Positions 1 to 11,639 of a stretch of DNA of 64,000 bases are shown piece by piece. How positions within the stretch are numbered: the first letter of the stretch is position 1; each line of letters starts with the position of its first letter. The stretch is from Suillus spraguei (taxonomy: Eukaryota; Basidiomycota; Agaricomycetes; Boletales; Suillaceae), in the NCBI GenBank assembly GCA_016800925.1, contig JABCPU010000342.1, forward strand, positions 1 through 64,000, in the 5' to 3' direction. The notes beneath the pieces were generated by a model. The model worked only from the letters and a program-made list of their open reading frames with translations, was not told where the DNA came from and ran no database searches. The translations under genes were made by a program, and so were the position numbers.

Positions 1-720
1 CGAAAAGCTTTACACCACCGACAAGCAGAAGATCATTTTCATTACATCCTTCATGACCGAGAAAACGCCAAATCTTGGAAAGAGCAATTCCTTGCTCATG
101 CTCAGTCAACTGATACCTCTGGACAAAAAGTGGGTTATGGGATGTTGCAGGATTTTATGAAAAGCTTCAAAGAAGCCTTTGAACTGGTGGATACCAAAGG
201 AACTGCACTAGCAAAACTCAGGGACTCAAACAAGGGATGGTGATCTCCATACCTACATCACGACTTTGAGGCACTTGCAGCCAAGGCCCACATCACCGAT
301 GATGCAACCAAGATTCAATTCTTCCAAGATGGCCTCAATCTGGGTATCCTTAGCAAGCTTTTCGGACCAGGAGATGTCTCAGAAGTATTCCATAACATTG
401 TGTTGCAATGTGTTTCCATCGACAACTCCCACCACCGTCTTCAAGCATTATGAGCACGTCACGCTCCGCAACAGAAGAAGAAGAACTATGGAAAACCCAT
501 TACACACCTAATTGTGACTCCAACGCATGGTCATAGATTGAATCTCCGATATGGAGAGATCCGAATGTATGAAAAAGGGGCAATGCTTCGGATGCAAGAT
601 GACCGGACACCGCATTCATAATTGTCCAGAGAGAAAGAAGAAAACTCCGCTCCGTCAAACCAAGGTTAAAGACGAAGAAGAAGAAGAAACTGTAAGGCGG
701 CTTGTAGAGGATTTTTGAAT
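1..720 (+). pseudogene. gypsy gag (capsid/nucleocapsid) fragment
   Basis: Frame-broken gag. Reading across frames gives a helical capsid-like stretch (residues like FLAHAQSTDTSGQK, FFQDGLNLGILSKLF) and then a CCHC zinc knuckle, CFGCKMTGHRIHNC, at about 584-625 (C-x2-C-x4-H-x4-C), followed by a basic and then an acidic tail. In the family this protein packages the element RNA. There are stops and frame changes near 240 and 450, so no full-length product can be made. The start lies outside the window. Confidence 0.8.
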
Positions 721-1880
721 TGGGAGAAACAAGATTCGACGTATGTTTCTCCCAATGTATTACTAAGACTTGTATGTGCTATAGGTGAAAGAAAAGAACT
801 TCGTGTCCTGATCACCCTCCACTCACATACTCGCTTTAAATCTGTCGACACTACTGCCGTCATTGACTCCAGCGCAGCAGGAACATTTATTTTGGAAGAG
901 TTTGTGAAACTCCATCAAATCACATGACGAAAACTCAAAAACACCTTTTCAAGTTACTATGGCAGATGGAACTCTTATCAAAGGAGGACCAATCATGCAC
1001 TACTGTCTCCTAGTGGTCAAAATTGATGAACAAACCATGTATGGAAAATTCAATATCACTAAACTAGGAAAAAGAGATCAAATCCTTCTGGGAATTCCGT
1101 GGTTACGCGCAATGAACCCAAGTATAGATTGGGCCGCTGAAACACTTGTCCTCCCTCAAACGACAAAATCAGACGAAATTGAAATTGACATAGATACCGA
1201 TAGAAAGAAGAACGGACTGCCCCCAGCCTTCCACTGCCATCCCAAGAAGTGGCAACATTCACAACTTCCGAGATCCCTCATCGTCTCTCCTATTCCTAAA
1301 GTTCCAAGGATCCCAAACCGGAGGTACAAATGCCACATACTACAGACCCCAACCCCCATGTACAACTGCCGTGAGCAGTATCACCAATTCCCCACGCAGA
1401 AAAGCGCAAGAACGAATCCGAGCCCAAGTATCGGATAGGACCAGAACCTATTGAGCAACGGCCAATAGAAGAACAGAAGTATGGGAAAAGAAAAGCGGAA
1501 GAAGAAATCCCTGGATGAGATACAAATGTACCGAAACTATCCAAGTTCTACGTCCCTCCGAAAACTCTTCAACATACTCCTTCAGCTTCTATCGAAGAAA
1601 TCCCCGACACAGAAGAACCCATGCCCTCATTGATCCCAACAGAGGATGATGACCAATTCAACACTATGCAAGATGTCTGGCACGCACCAGAAGTGCAAGA
1701 AATCTCCTCTTACGAGCTTGGAGATGGAGAATTCCTTGTGGAGTATGATACGGATGGGGTTAGTATGAGGATCATCGAAGAAGTATCTATGGATATGCCC
1801 CTCACACGTGATGGAACTTCCCGACTCGAACAAATCCCCAACTACTCCACAATCTCCCTTCCTCCTCAAAATACAGTAAT
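720..1880 (+). pseudogene. gypsy retroviral-type aspartic protease and linker, broken
   Basis: The protease active-site region reads AVIDSSAAGTFI (Asp codon 865-867), where gypsy proteases usually have D-S-G-A. The Gly-to-Ser change would follow from one CpG to CpA transition. The C-terminal family motif ILLGIPWLRAMNPSIDW is clear at about 1081-1132. Several frame changes interrupt it before 960. After 1200 comes a poorly conserved proline- and acid-rich linker that normally joins protease to reverse transcriptase. It runs to the repeat inserted at 1899. Confidence 0.7.
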
Positions 1881-1898
1881 AAAGCTCAGGAATTCACA

Positions 1899-2796
1899 TG
1901 TGACGAACAAATTCACGCTGAGCTTGAAACGGCACATTTTGTATAGGTGTCACACAGCAATCATTATCCTTACCCTTCGGCTTCACTGTCCTACTTTACC
2001 ATGCGTTTACCCCTATCTAACAGTATCGTTCCACACTCCGGAAGCCTCGTTGCAGCTTAACGGCTGTACTGCGGCAACTTTCCTGTGAAGTGGTGATCTT
2101 TGGCAATCTCCACGACCCCATTAGGTATCCACAAGCAAGATTCACCGTCCGTCCTATGTCCATCCAGTCTCGCCGGTACGTGATGTTTTGTAAACTGTAG
2201 TGCAGTCTTATTACATGTCTGCTGCGTGTTAATCCTATCCCTTCCATTTCCGTAGCCATTCCTTTCGTATAAAATTCCTAGGTACCCGTACTCTTTCCTT
2301 ACTTCCCTCCTATAGTACACACGGTAGTTAGGAATAGTCACCACTACTGTCTCTAATGGAATAAAGTCTTTCGCCGAAGTCACTGTCTCTTAAGAATTGT
2401 TTTACTGCCGCACGCACCACCGCTCTTTACCACTTTCCCGCGCTTCACCGCTTGCGCTACACTTTCCCGCGCTTCATCGCTATGCTTCACCGCTTGTTTT
2501 ACCGCCAGTTTCCCACGCCTTACCGCAGTTTTACCACTTTCGCTACCGCTTGTCTACCACTTTCCTGTGCTTACCGCTAGTTTCCCACGGACCGGAGGTC
2601 ACTGCTAGCATCTTGCTACCTCCGACGGCAGTCTTGCACCACAGGTTGGGCATTGTTAGACTATACTAACTTAGCATTCCCTTTAGGTTCGAATGTTCTT
2701 GCCTTCGCAAGTGAAGCAGACTAGGTAGAGCGCAAGACTCGCATACTAGTTTAGGCCATGGTTTATCTACAGCCCAGGCTAGATTGTATCTTTACA
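1899..2796 (+). repeat. TG...CA-ended repeat, subfamily 1, inserted in gypsy pol
   Basis: About 0.9 kb beginning TGTGACGAACAAATTC and ending TTGTATCTTTACA. The same sequence recurs at 7076-7497, 7570-8463, 11098-11560 and 20411-21917. The middle is made of degenerate ACCGCTTTCCC-like words with no coding capacity. The TG...CA ends suggest a solo LTR or a small non-autonomous retroelement. It separates the protease/linker from the reverse transcriptase of the host gypsy element, and some host sequence at the junction appears to be missing. Confidence 0.75.
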
Positions 2797-4127
2797 CTGG
2801 ACTATTTGCATGACTTTGCAGATGTCTTTGCTAAAGATGGATTAAACAAACTACCTCCTGAATGCCCTGGCATGATCATCAGATTGATACTAAACCCGGT
2901 TTTATTCCTCGCACGTCTAAGGTTTACCCGCTATCGGAAAAAGAACGAGCTGCCGTCAAAACATTTATCGATGAAAATGTTGCGAAGGGCTTCATCTCAG
3001 AATCAAAGTCACCCCAAGCTAGTGGCTTCTTCTTTGTGGGAAAGAAGAGTGGAGAATTGCGTCCTTGCCAAGATTATCGCTACATCAATGATTGGACAGT
3101 CAAGAATGCTTATCCACTCCCACTTCCTATTTCCCTTGTCGTACGCCTGCACAACGCACAGTTCTTTACGAAAATGGATATTCAATCCAGTTATAACAAC
3201 ATTCGCATCCATCCCGATGATCGCTGGAAAGTAGCATTCACTACGGAATTCGGCCTCTTTGAACCGAACATCATGTTCTTTGGCCTCTGCAATTCCCCAG
3301 AACTTTCCAAGCGTACATTAATTGTACTTTCCAACAGGAAATCAATGAAGGATTGATGGTTATCTACATGGACAATATGCTGATTTTCTCCACGACTATG
3401 GCAGAACACCGTGAATGGACAAGACACGTTTTGATGAAGATACGAAAGGAACATCTGTTCTTGAAACCGGAGAAATGCACCTTCGATGCAGAAGAAGTGG
3501 AATACCTCGGAATGATAATTCGCCCTGGACAAGTTGCTATGGACAACACCAAGACCAAGGGAATTGCCGAATGGCCAGTTCCGAAATCTGTAAAAGATGT
3601 TCAGTCATTCCTCGGCTTTTGCAACTTCTACTGCACGTTCATTTCCCATTATTCTGATATCGCCCGACCCCTTATCGAATTAACAAAAAAAGATAAGGTC
3701 TTTGATTGGTCAACCGAATGTATGGACACCTTCGAAGAACTGAAACGATACTTCACATCTCAACCAGTACTCTGTAACCCTGATCCTTCCCGACAATTTG
3801 CTATTGCTACCGATGCTTCGCTTGTAGCAACTGACAGGGTTCTCTTGCAGACCGATGAGAATGGTGATTATCACCCATGTGCATATCTCTCACAGTCTCT
3901 GAACCCAGCGGAATGCAATTACCAAATCTTTGATCGAGAACTCCTTGCCGTGATCCGGGCATTGGAATGAATGGCGTCATTATCTAGAAGGAAACCTGCA
4001 CCCTGTCCTAGTATTCACCAACCACAAGAATCTTCTGTACTTTAGAAGTGCACAGAAGCTTACCCGTCACCAAGCACGTTGGCAACTGATTTTGTCTATT
4101 TATGACATTGAACTGCATCATGTTGCA
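2797..4127 (+). pseudogene. gypsy reverse transcriptase and RNase H, broken
   Basis: Reverse transcriptase motifs appear in order: GFISESKSPQASGFFFVGKK, LRPCQDYRYIN, FTKMDIQSSYNNIRI, then the catalytic box as VIYMDNMLIF (3365-3376 encode Y-M-D-N). Functional enzymes have Y-x-D-D, so the second catalytic Asp is Asn (GAT to AAT after a C, a CpG to CpA change). RNase H follows ([42 protein letters not shown]). Frameshifts lie near 2870, 3310-3350 and at 3968 (one extra T). The reading ends at ELHHVA, where a reversed LTR fragment begins. Confidence 0.85.
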
Positions 4128-4128
4128 C

Positions 4129-4425
4129 GAGTCTAAGAGGTTCAACAAGAATAGAGACTAAGGCTAAGGAGTGCTTAGACTTAGAGACGATTCAAGACGA
4201 CTTAGGTTGGAGACCTAAGCGAAGGAGATTCCAGGTAAAACCCAGTAAGATTAAAGTAAAGAAACTACTACAAGTACACGGTAACCGTGAGAACGTAACT
4301 GCGTATCCTAATAAGGAAGGCATGTGTTGTACAGATGCGTTGAGCATATGAGTCAGAGTCAGGTGACATGATATACAAGTAAGAAGATAACGGGAAAATG
4401 AATAGGGGTACATACAACTGTAACA
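4129..4425 (-). repeat. Reversed, truncated gypsy LTR fragment
   Basis: The reverse complement of the start of the LTR at 6600: it ends ...ACATACAACTGTAACA, matching TGTTACAGTCGTATGT. The rest of the LTR is missing on the left. It sits exactly where the gypsy integrase core should be, so the insertion was accompanied by a deletion of the RNase H/integrase junction. Confidence 0.75.
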
Positions 4426-4441
4426 ATCACCTTTCTATCTT

Positions 4442-5038
4442 ATGATGGGATATGAACCACAAGCCATCCCGCATCTGATCCCCGACTCATCTGTCCCTGC
4501 AGTAGAAGATCGAGTACGATCCCTGCAGAAGATAAGAGAGGAAGCAATCGCCTGCCATAACATTGCGATGCAAACAATGTCCAAACAATCCCGAGGAGAG
4601 AAGTACACTCCATGGAAGATCGGAGATAAGGTTTGGCTATCTGCTGCCAATCTCAGACTCAAACTCCCATCGTGGAAACTCGCACCGAAACGATACAGAC
4701 CTTTCCAGATCATCAATGTCTTATCGCCCATCACATTTACGCTTAAACTCCCACCACAATGGAAGATTCATCCCATGTTCCATGCTTCTGTCTTATCGTC
4801 CTATAGCGAAACAGACATACATGGCCCAAACTTCCCTGAACCACCACCTGATATTATTGAAGAAGAAGAAGAATATGAAGTGGAAGCAATTCTTTCCCAC
4901 AAAGGAACCGGCATACGCCGACGATATTTGGTTTCCTGGAAAGGATGCTCATCGGGGGATAACGAGTGGATCCCAGAAAAGAACTTGAAGAACTCCGCTC
5001 GAATCCTGAATGCTTATAAGAAGCAGCACTCCCTCTAA
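4442..5038 (+). pseudogene. gypsy integrase C-terminus with GPY/F region and chromodomain
   Basis: An open frame of about 198 codons. The first part fits the integrase C-terminal region (KIGDKVWLSAANLRLK; a GPY/F-like stretch PFQIINVLSPITFTL; HPMFHASVLSSY). After an acidic run (IIEEEEEYEVEAIL) comes a chromodomain (RRRYLVSWKGCSSGDNEWIP, then an alpha helix to the stop at 5036-5038). In chromoviruses this domain directs integration to particular chromatin. The zinc finger and DDE catalytic core upstream are gone. Marked as a pseudogene for that reason although this frame itself is open. Confidence 0.85.
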
Positions 5039-5082
5039 TTATTCTTCAGTCAATCAAATCGCACAAGCACTTGATCAACTAA

Positions 5083-6567
5083 CACCATTTCAAAATATCT
5101 TTCCCCACTGCATACATCACCCCCGTCACTGTTGCCAACAATGACTCCAACTCCGACGCAGAAAACTATGGAACCCTCGCCACTGAAATCGACAATGCCT
5201 CCTACATTGAAGCCACCCTTCTATGTGAAGGACATGCTCTTGAAATTGAGAGAATCCTCACCGCAAGAGGTGCCTTCCCTGCTTTACTCCTCGTCAACAT
5301 CATCCGCACCGCCGCCCTCATCAAAACCAACATCAATCAAACCACAGAAATTATGTATCGCCAGTGCATCTTACATCTACAAAAACATATTCGTTCTTAC
5401 GCAATGCTGCTGCTTCCCCATTCTTTTAAGAGCGATGTTGAAGAAGCTATTCACATCATGGCTGAATGCCGAGCAGGTGTTGCTCAACCTCCCTCTCCAC
5501 AAAGAGATATGAACCCACTTCCTGTCCCTCCACCCTCTTCTTCGCACATCTATTCTAATCTTGATGCTGTTTCTGGCTTATATACTGCTGTCCAGGAGAT
5601 TGGACAGCTCACTAATGCAGTCATCGAAACTATTCAGCAATCAGTTGTTGAAACAAGAGCAGCCAGAAATCTAGTCGAAGAAGCCATTACCAATTTACAG
5701 CAAACACAAGCGGACCTCGCTTCCCCACGAACCCCCTCTCCTATTGAACAACCAACTTCATCGCCCTCTGTCACAGTCACCCATGATCACCCCGCATGGT
5801 TATTTGAACCTTGCACAGAAGAACAGTGTGAGGCCGCGAAAATATTAGAAGTCCCTGTCACTGAGCTGGTAGCACTTGGCCCTCGACTCCGTGACCTCCA
5901 TATTCATCTGCCCATGTCCATTCCATCATCATTTGGTCCAATGGATCCTGTCTTGCCAGTCTTAGTGAAGGACTTTGGCATAACATCCCCTTCTTCCTCT
6001 AACAAACTCCTCGCAGTTGCTGAATGAGCAACTACTCCTGATCTACCAACATCGGCATACACTCTTACCACTAAACAACAAGCACAGCTCAGATGCAACA
6101 ATGCCTTCACTTTAAGTCGTATGGCACGAAAGAAGGGGAAGAAGCACACCAGATCCACTAGTCCCAAACCCATTATTTCGCCATCACCCTTATGCATGTC
6201 TACCTCTAACACTGATGAGAATATGAAGTGTTGAGTCTGCAGTATCACCGGGCATCGGCAAAAGAATTGCCCTGACTACCAATGCCAAATCTGTCTGCGA
6301 CACGCTCCCATCCATCTTTCTATCTACTGTCCCCAAAGAGTCGGGACTCCTCCATTTGCGTTAATATGGAAGGACGAAGGGTTCTACGAAGCGCTTCATT
6401 CTTGGGAACAACAGCTTAGCGATGAATGAACTCGAGCAGCAAAAAGGCGGGATTCTAAACGACATGCTGGTGCTGAAGAAGCTGCATACATGAGGAGTGG
6501 GTCATTCCTTGATGAGGACTATGAGTATAGCGATGATCCCATTTACTATGATAATCAGGACAAGTAA
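5083..6567 (+). pseudogene. gypsy 3' extra ORF with second zinc knuckle, three TGA stops
   Basis: One continuous frame from about 5083 to the TAA at 6565-6567, broken only by three TGA codons (6025-6027, 6232-6234, 6427-6429). The product is helical and proline-rich, with a basic stretch (RMARKKGKKHTR). Near its end is a knuckle-like cysteine cluster, 6229-6270, spaced C-x2-C-x4-H-x4-C, followed by CQICLRHAPIHLSIYC. It lies between the chromodomain ORF and the 3' LTR, so it belongs to the element. No function is known to me; an RNA-binding accessory protein is an inference from the cysteine motif. Confidence 0.6.
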
Positions 6568-6586
6568 AGTCAGTGACTTTACATGT

Positions 6587-6596
6587 AAAAAGGGGG
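6587..6596 (+). other. Polypurine tract of the gypsy element
   Basis: AAAAAGGGGG directly before the LTR (three bases, TAA, intervene). This is the expected plus-strand primer site for LTR retrotransposons and fixes the LTR start at 6600. Confidence 0.8.
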
Positions 6597-6599
6597 TAA

Positions 6600-7075
6600 T
6601 GTTACAGTCGTATGTGCCCCTCTTCATTTTCCCTTTGTCTCCTTTACTTGTATATTACATAATGTGACTCTGACTCATATGCTCAATGCATCTGTACTAT
6701 AGCTGCCTTCCTTCTTTGGATATGCACTTACATTCTCATGACTCTCTTGATCCATGTGCACATATTGACCTGTTTAAGCACGATGTATTATGCTTGTATA
6801 CTTTACTTTAATCTTACTGTGTTTTACCTGGAACATCCTTCCCTTAGGTCTCCAACCTAAGTCGTCCTGAATCGTCTCTAAGTCTAAGCACTCCTTAGCC
6901 TTAGTCTCTATTCTCGAAGAACCTCTCAGACTTGTCTTTGAGGACAAACCCTTGATAGTACTCGGAACGCGTTCCTTGTACTTTTACCTTGTCCTCTTCT
7001 GGACATTGTAGAACTTCCCAGCCGACCATCTGTGTCTTTTCACTGTCACTGGTGACACCACCCCACTTCATAACA
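6600..7075 (+). repeat. gypsy 3' LTR
   Basis: Begins TGTTACAGTCGTATGTGCCCC and ends CCACTTCATAACA, giving TGTTA...TAACA termini. It is 476 bp; the related solo LTR at 20468-21096 is 629 bp, so this one carries an internal deletion or belongs to a shorter variant. Other copies or pieces: 4129-4425 (reversed) and 56112-56387. Confidence 0.9.
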
Positions 7076-7497
7076 TGTCACCACTACTGTCTCTAACGGA
7101 ATAAAATCTTTCGCCGAAGTTACTGTCTCTTAAGAATTGTTTTACTGCTGCATGCACCACCGCTCTTTACCGCTTTCCCGCGCTTCACTGCTTGTTTTAC
7201 TGCCAGTTTCCCACGCCTTACCGCAGTTTTACTGCTCACACTACCACTACTTTACCGCTATCTTCCCACGCTCTACCGCTACTTTCCCATGGAGCGGAGG
7301 TCACTGCTAGCATCTCGCTACCTCCAACGGCAGTCTTGCACCACAGGTTGGGCATTATTGAACTATATTAACTTAGCATTCCCTTTAGGGTCAAACACTC
7401 TTGCTTTGCAAGTGAAGCAGACTAGACGGAGCACAAGACTCGCATACTAGTTTAGGCCATGGTTTATCTACAGCCTGGGCTAGATTGTATCTTTACA
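7076..7497 (+). repeat. TG...CA repeat subfamily 1, 3' portion
   Basis: Continues subfamily 1 from an internal point (TCACCACTACTGTCTCTAA) to its usual end TTGTATCTTTACA. It is the part of the target repeat that lies right of the gypsy insertion; the left part is outside the window. Confidence 0.75.
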
Positions 7498-7569
7498 GTG
7501 CCTCGTGCTATGTTTACATACGGCGGTTACTATACTCGAGCACTACTGATCTCGCCTAGAGCATTCTGA
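7498..7569 (+). repeat. Fragment of TG...CA repeat subfamily 2
   Basis: 72 bp matching an internal part of subfamily 2 (compare about 45858-45930: GCTATGTTTACTTATGGCGG). It is sandwiched between two subfamily 1 copies, so it is a remnant of an older copy. Confidence 0.65.
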
Positions 7570-8463
7570 TGTAAAGATACAATCTAGCCTGGGCTGTACA
7601 TAAACCACAGCCTAAGCTAGTATGAGAGTCTTGCACTCTACCTAGTCTGCTTCACTTGCGAAGGCAAGAATGTTCGACCCTAAAGGGAATGCTAAGTTAG
7701 TATAGTTCAATAATGCCCAACCTGTGGTGTGAGAATGCCATCGGAGGTAGTGAGATGCTAGTGGTGACCTGCGGTCCATGGGAAACTTGTGGTAAAACTA
7801 GCGGTAAGCGTGGGAATGCGGTAGGCAAGCGGTAGCATGAACAGTAAAACTGCAGTAAGCATGGGAACTTCTGCGGTAAAACAAGTGGTAGTGTAGCGGT
7901 GAAGCATGAGAAAGCGCTAGCGCAGGAAAGCAGTAAAGAGCGGTAGTGCGTGCAGCAGTAAAGCAATTCTTAGAGACAGTGACTTCCGTAAAAGACTTTA
8001 TTCCGTAAGAGACAGTAGTGGTGACTATTCCTAAGTACCGTGTGTACTATAGGAGGGAAGTAAGGAGCAAGTACAGGTACCTAGGAATTTTATACTAAGG
8101 AATAGCTACGGAAACGGAAGGGATAGGATAAACATGCAGCAGACATGTAATAAGACTGCACTACAGTTTACAAAACATCACATACCGGCGAGACTGGATG
8201 GACATAGGACGGACAGTAAATCTTGCTTGAGGATGCAAAATGGGTTCACGGAGATTGCCGAAGATCACCGCTTCACAGGAAAGTTGCCGTAGTACAGCTG
8301 CTAAGCTGCAATGAGGCTTCCGGAGTGCAGAACGATACCATTAGATAGGGGTAAATGCATGGTAAAGTAGGACAGTGAAGCTGAAGGGTAAGGATAATGA
8401 TTACTGGTTGACACCTATACAAAAATGTGCTGTTTTAAGCCCAGCATGAGTTTGTCCGTCACA
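7570..8463 (-). repeat. TG...CA repeat subfamily 1, full-length, reversed
   Basis: Reads TGTAAAGATACAATCTAGCC at its left edge and ends TTTGTCCGTCACA, the exact reverse layout of the copy at 1899-2796, with a similar length (894 bp). The flanking 4-mers do not match each other, so no target duplication can be shown. Confidence 0.75.
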
Positions 8464-9555
8464 TCCCATGGCAACTTTGAATGCTGACTGTCCCCAGTCA
8501 GAGACATCATACTCCAAATATTCATCAAACCAATGCTTCATGAGTTTCCAAGGTGCAGGAAAGTATGATAGCACTGCCACCGGCATGGATATGTGAGCGC
8601 TCGACTAGCAGTAGTAGCGTGGGAAAATTGCGGTAAAGTAGCGGTCACGGTAAGATGGCGAAATGCTAAGGAACAGTGGTATAGTGGGGCAGGTGCTGAT
8701 GATGACATAGGCAAGGTTGCTGGAGTTACCAAAAGCGTGGGAACTTAGCGAGCGGTTACCGCTGGGTGCTGGTGATGCTAGCGGACTAAGCGGTGTCAGT
8801 GGTGAGCATGGGAAAGCAGCAGTGGTTCAGCAAAGATGGCAAGGTGATCAGTGAGATAGCTGCTGTGGTGGAAATCCTTGTGTCACTCAAAGACAACTTT
8901 CTAGTGGAATTACTAGACTGTGGGAACTAGTGAGCGGTAGCTGCAAGGTGCCAGTGATGCAAGCGTACTGTGTGGTGTCAGCGGTAGGCGTGGGAAAGTA
9001 GCGGTGGTACAGTGACAGTGGCAATGTGCTCTGTGAGGTAGCAAGAATGATAACTGGTGGTCTATCAGTGGTAGTGGTGCAAAGTGCGGTATGCTGGTGG
9101 TGCGAGAATGTAGATAGTGATGCTGTGGCTGCGTGCGCTTCGTGGGAAAGTAGTGGTGAGCTGGCGGTGAACTAGCGGTGATAGGGGCTTTCGCTAAAAA
9201 CACACAATGCAAGGGAAATCCAAGTCCAGGGTAACTTCACAACTCCACTCCAATGGTAAGTGTGCATCAGTGGTCCATAAGCGATCCAATCCATGTCCAA
9301 TCCAAGTCTTCACCGGCCGTCCTAGGTAAGAAGGCTACGGTAAAGAGAACAGTAAGAAAAACGGCAAGAAAACATGAAAAATGCGCTAGGATCTTGTGCA
9401 AACTGCTGTCCGACTTGGCTTCTTCGGTCTTCTGTCATCTTCTATTCTTCCTAAGCGCTAAGGCGCTCCCATAGTTGCAATAGTCTCTATAACAAGGTGC
9501 ATGGTGCTGCTTCATGCGTTAGAAGGTGAACTCACTATCGTAAGGATGATGCTGG
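8464..9555. other. Non-coding stretch of decayed AGCGGTA/GTGGGAA words
   Basis: No credible gene. Much of it up to about 9190 is built from degenerate words such as AGCGGTAA and GCGTGGGAA, the same vocabulary as the middle of the TG...CA repeats, so it is probably an old copy of a related repeat. After 9190 I see no recognisable feature. Confidence 0.5.
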
Positions 9556-9559
9556 CACT

Positions 9560-10157
9560 TCAGTCTTGTAAATAATATGCCACCGGCAGGGTCTCCAGTG
9601 GTGCGCTGGTGTCTGTGGGGTGTCTGAAGCTATATGTAAGTAGTCCTATTGAAACATCCAAATGAAAAGTTACTGGTCGAAGCCCAGGGTAAAAGAATGC
9701 TATCCTATATGAAAAGATGGTGTTTGGTAAATCAGCTAAAACTTCGTCACGGGCTAAAACGCGGCAATCTGGCAAGTACGGGGTACTATAACTGAGCAGT
9801 AAAAGTGCCGCAGGTTCATCGGCGCTGTCTTCCTTGGTACTATGGCTATCTGCGGGTGCAAAACAGCCAGCGGTAATATTGCGCTCTTCAAGCTCTGTGT
9901 CCAAAATCGGCGAAAACTGCGGTAACAGGGGTAAGTCAGTACATAACACATCTGTATCAGCCGCCGGAGCATCCGGCTCATTACTGTGGGGGTCTAAGCA
10001 TGTCAGCGAACCATGTGAAACGTTTGCTGGCTGCCACACATCAGGTACAGCACATAGGCAATCAGCCAAAGAGCGATTACTGCAAAGGGTGCAAAATGTG
10101 GTATTGTCAGCATTACAAGGATTCTCCGAGAACAAACTTTGGTCAGATGACCGCCGG
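9560..10157 (-). pseudogene. Unrecognised ORF cut by a repeat insertion
   Basis: A roughly 190-codon open frame with no ATG at its 5' end. It stays open up to the repeat at 10158, so its beginning was probably removed or displaced by that insertion. The product is rich in Pro, Asp and Cys near its start (for example CTLCSNRSLADCLC) and has no domain I recognise. It could be a retroelement accessory protein or a chance frame; the length and lack of low-complexity sequence slightly favour a real relic. Confidence 0.3.
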
Positions 10158-11097
10158 TGTAAAGATACAACCTAGCTTGGGCTGTAGATAAACCACTGCC
10201 TAAACTAGTATGTTAGTCTTGTGCTCTGTCTAGTCTGCTTCACTTGTGAGAACAAGAACCATTCGACCCTAAAGGGGGATGCCTATTAGTATGGTCAAGT
10301 TCAAGTCAAACTTATGTGCGAAACAAGCGTTGTGGTCTGCGGTAAGTTGCTGCAGTCAGCGATGATGCCGCCGGAACTAGTATCGTGTGCAGCAGTACAA
10401 CCATGGTCGAGATATAGTCTGAAACAGTTGCGTCAAGCGATAATATCAGTGGTAACGGTAAAGCTGCGAGCAGTGCAAAGAAACAGTAAAGAAGTCCGTG
10501 GTACTTTCAGCGGTAAAGTAGCGGTGTGTGAGAAGTTCAGTCAAAGTAACAGTCAAAAGTCCAGCGGTAACGGAGAACGAGCGTGATAGATTAACGAGCG
10601 ATAAGGAAACTTTAAAGACTATGTCCACTACTGGGTAGATCCAGAGCTAGACAATAATTCTGACCTATAGTACGTGCAATGGTGTAAAATCAGGTACTTG
10701 TATCATGCAGGGTACACGGGGCTTATATCCTAATTTGTATGTACTTGGAATACTCTAGGCGAGATCAGTAGCACTGGAGTGTTGTAACCGCCGTAAGTAA
10801 ACATAGTGTGAGGCGCTGCAGCACAAGGCAACATGTAATAAGGCTTGCCATGGAATCAGTGATAACGAACAGAAAACAAACTACGCACCAAATGGAGCTA
10901 TGCGGACGCGGCAAGGACATGGAAGGACATTGGTTCGTGAAACATGGTGCAGCAGTCGGTATGGTGTGCGGTAAGCGTGGGATGCCGCCAGTACTGCTAA
11001 AGGGGTAAGATGGCCATGGACAAGTGGTAACTCCTGTAGACGTGAGACAAGTGTCAAAATATGGGGTTTTAAGCCCAGCGCCAACATGTTCGTTACA
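10158..11097 (-). repeat. TG...CA repeat subfamily 2, full-length, reversed
   Basis: 940 bp, from TGTAAAGATACAACCTAGC to ACATGTTCGTTACA. It shares about 150 bp at one end and about 45 bp at the other with subfamily 1 but has a different middle. Flanking 4-mers are CCGG and ACGG, a possible 4-bp target duplication with one mismatch. Confidence 0.75.
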
Positions 11098-11560
11098 ACG
11101 GAATAAAATCTTTCGCTGAAGTTACTGTCTCTTAAGAATTGTTTTACTGCTGCATGCACCACCGCTCTTTACCGATTTCCCGTGCTTCACCGCTTGCGCT
11201 ACGCTTTCATGCGCTTCATTGCTACACTTCACCGCTTATTTTACCACCACTTTCCCATGCCTTACTGCAGTTTTACCGCATGCACTACCACAGTTTTACC
11301 ACTTTCACTACCACTTGTCTACCGCTTTCCCACGCTTACCGCTAGTTTCCCACAGACCGGAGGTCACCGCTAGCATCTCGCTACCTCTGACGGCAGTCTT
11401 GCACCACAGGTTGGGCATTATTGAACTATATTAACTTAGCATTCCCTTTAGGGTCAAACGCTCTTGCTTTGCAAGTGAAGCAGACTAGACGGAGCGCAAG
11501 ACTCGCATACTAGTTTAGGCCATGGTTTATGTACAGCCCAGGCTAGATTGTATCTTTACA
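11098..11560 (+). repeat. TG...CA repeat subfamily 1, 3' portion
   Basis: Starts inside subfamily 1 (GGAATAAAATCTTTCGCTGA) and runs to its normal end TTGTATCTTTACA at 11560, directly before the end of element E1. CpG sites in this copy often read TG or CA compared with the copies at 1899 and 7076. Confidence 0.7.
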
Positions 11561-11639
11561 ATTGGAGCCCCTTCAGTGACAAACTCCGTACTATACGGGT
11601 CACCCGACCCACATAATATCCTGTCAAAGACGGGCCAGC

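Larger units (their letters stand above)
1..7075 (+). mobile_element. Ty3/gypsy (chromodomain) LTR retrotransposon, 5' end outside window, decayed
   Basis: The order gag zinc knuckle, aspartic protease, reverse transcriptase, RNase H, integrase C-terminus with chromodomain, extra ORF, polypurine tract and 3' LTR is that of a Ty3/gypsy chromovirus. The 5' LTR and the first part of gag lie left of the window. Frameshifts, altered catalytic residues, a 0.9 kb insertion (1899-2796), a reversed LTR fragment (4129-4425) and loss of the integrase core make it non-functional. The element landed inside a copy of the TG...CA repeat (subfamily 1), whose remaining part continues at 7076. Confidence 0.9.
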
